IMG/VR virus record: IMGVR_UViG_3300033886_000100
Location: 1 to 34,517 of that record
Strand: one strand, 5' to 3'
Length of the DNA stretch: 34,517 nucleotides
Origin: a virus
Shown here in pieces: positions 32,901 through 34,517 of the stretch. Every line of letters begins with the position of its first letter. Within the stretch, counting starts at the first letter, position 1. Below the pieces are notes generated by a model, which was given only the letters and a program-made list of their open reading frames with translations, did no database searches and had not been told where the DNA came from. The position numbers were made by a program, and so were the translations under genes.

Positions 32901-34517
32901 CATTTTGCTCTGTGTCAAACGTTAAGCGGTCCGTGTTGTTTTTGATGTCCGTAACGTACCCGTCTTCTGTGAGAATCTGTGCGCAGAACGGATACACTTT
33001 GTGTGTGCTATGCACCAACCGCACGGTGAGCACGCGCGTGTCCATCTCCGACTGGGTGGGCACATACCGGTATTCGCCTGTGCCACTGCCGCCTAAGGTG
33101 ATTTCGGTTATCGTGCCGGCGCCCGTGCTGTATGCGTTGCTGCCGTATTGCCGCACGTACGCCGTCAAGTTGCTCGCCTGCCCGCTCACCGGGTTGCCGT
33201 TGCTATCTAACAGCCAGAAGCTGGCCTCGTACTGCACCCCACGCAGTATTGCCATGCTCATCACCCCTATCCGAACAACCAGTATCGCCAGCGCACGAAC
33301 TGTTTAATGAAGAAGTTGTGGTCGCCTAGCAGTCCCTGCATACTCTCGTTTCGCAGCATCGCTTGCAATGCGCGTGCTGCGGTCAGTGCACTCTTTCGCA
33401 GGTTGCACTTATACAATGCCTGCGTGAGCGCAGCATCTGGCTGTCCGGTGGCATCCAGCACTTGCGTGCCGTCTGCGCTGATGGTGTAGCCTTCGGGCAG
33501 CGTGTAGTCGCTGAGAAACATCTCCGTTGCGCTGATGGGCAGATAGGCGTTGTACAACATCAAGAGCTCGTGCAGGTTCTGGTACACCTGCTCCCATCGC
33601 TCGCGCAAGGCGATGTCCAGTTCAGAGTTGCTCATGGGCAATGCCACTGTTCATACCTCCTCACACTCACATGAATGTTTGCACTAACGGCATGGGCGGG
33701 AGTACCGATTGCCCACCACCACTGCTTATCGGTCGCAATAATAATCCCATCGGCGCGACCTTGCCCGACAACAGCGACCAAGAAGAACCAGAATAATAGT
33801 AAACAGCAGGAAACTGGCGGGAACCGTAGTAATCTAACACGCGCATTGATATCGCATTCGTGCCGCTTACCTTCTCAATCCCAATTCGGTATTCGGTATT
33901 CGCCTGCAATTCATATGGAGTTTGAAGCTCGATATTTAATGTCTCCGTATTACCGTAATACATAATTGCGTCTCCATTTTGTAGAGTATTGCCTGAACTA
34001 TCGCACACCTTGACTCTCAATGTGTCCGTACGGCCACCGCTTATTGAATGGAAGTATGCACGAACGGCTAACAAGTAAGCAGGCACAGGCAGAGACAACT
34101 GTATGGCTATCACTCTACCTACGCTGGCTATGCTGTAGTTAGCAAAACTGTTATCTAAGACCAAACCATAATTATGTGCGTCGCTGTCTTCGGTTAATGT
34201 GTATTCAAAATTGGGGAAGCCACTCCATGTCCAGGTACTACCGTTGTAATGCCCAGCCCGATAATACGATATTGGTGGGTATGCCAGTGGAGAACCCATT
34301 CTCCACTGAATAGCAACCCAGTTAGCCGCAGGGTTAGTATTTGTGTTTCTGACAACGATTGTGTAAATGGTATTTGCCGATAACGTTGGTGGATTCGTTG
34401 GCGTGATTGTTTTAATTCCCGTATTCAAATCGGGCAATGTTCCTAAATCCGCTATTTTGGTTCCTACGCTTCTATTCGTGTTGGTGGAGTACAACTCAAA
34501 AACAATATCCGACGGCG

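Overview
The window is the complete, circularly closed genome of a tailed bacterial virus (siphovirus type), linearised at an arbitrary point inside a tail-fibre gene. The first 127 bases (1-127) recur exactly as the last 127 (34391-34517), so the unique genome is about 34,390 bp. An overlap of exactly this size is what a k=127 assembler leaves on a circular contig. The host cannot be named from sequence alone. Strong Shine-Dalgarno sites and clear sigma70-type promoters (TTGACT/TATAAT) point to a bacterium, and the source is probably a metagenome.

Layout. Two arms diverge from a control region at about 7,208-7,413. The plus-strand arm (7414-16409) carries early functions: a putative recombination/annealing protein, a replication initiator with an array of 23-bp iterons inside its gene, a VRR-NUC nuclease, a GNAT acetyltransferase, several small DNA-binding proteins, and a MoxR-type AAA+ ATPase / VWA pair resembling RavA-ViaA. 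Within this arm a 95-bp promoter cassette occurs twice and a 37-nt leader hairpin occurs twice. The minus-strand arm starts at 7,207 and runs leftward through the window edge, re-entering at 34,517 and continuing to 16,383. Its order is queC, dpdA-like, ParB-like, queD, queE, folE, terminase small and large subunits, a secreted protein, an M15 endolysin, tail fibre and tip proteins, a Mu gp29-like portal, a Mu F-like protein, a holin candidate, a Mu I-like protease/scaffold, a decoration protein, a Mu T-like capsid protein, head-tail connectors, tail tube, tail chaperones with a -1 frameshift site, tape measure, Dit and Tal/hub. The arms meet tail to tail with a 27-bp overlap at 16,383-16,409.

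How it works together. FolE, QueD, QueE and QueC make preQ0 from GTP. QueF, alone on the plus strand at 29407-29784 with its own promoter, would reduce it to preQ1. The DpdA-like transglycosylase would place the deazaguanine into DNA. The modification genes lie at the head of the transcription unit that continues into terminase, so DNA would be modified before or during packaging. A ParB-like protein embedded in this operon has no assigned role and is a candidate new component of the modification system. The head module is Mu-like but the tail is a long non-contractile one, and no transposase, integrase or recognisable repressor is present, so the virus is probably virulent or uses a lifestyle not evident here. 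No tRNA, rRNA or CRISPR array was recognised.
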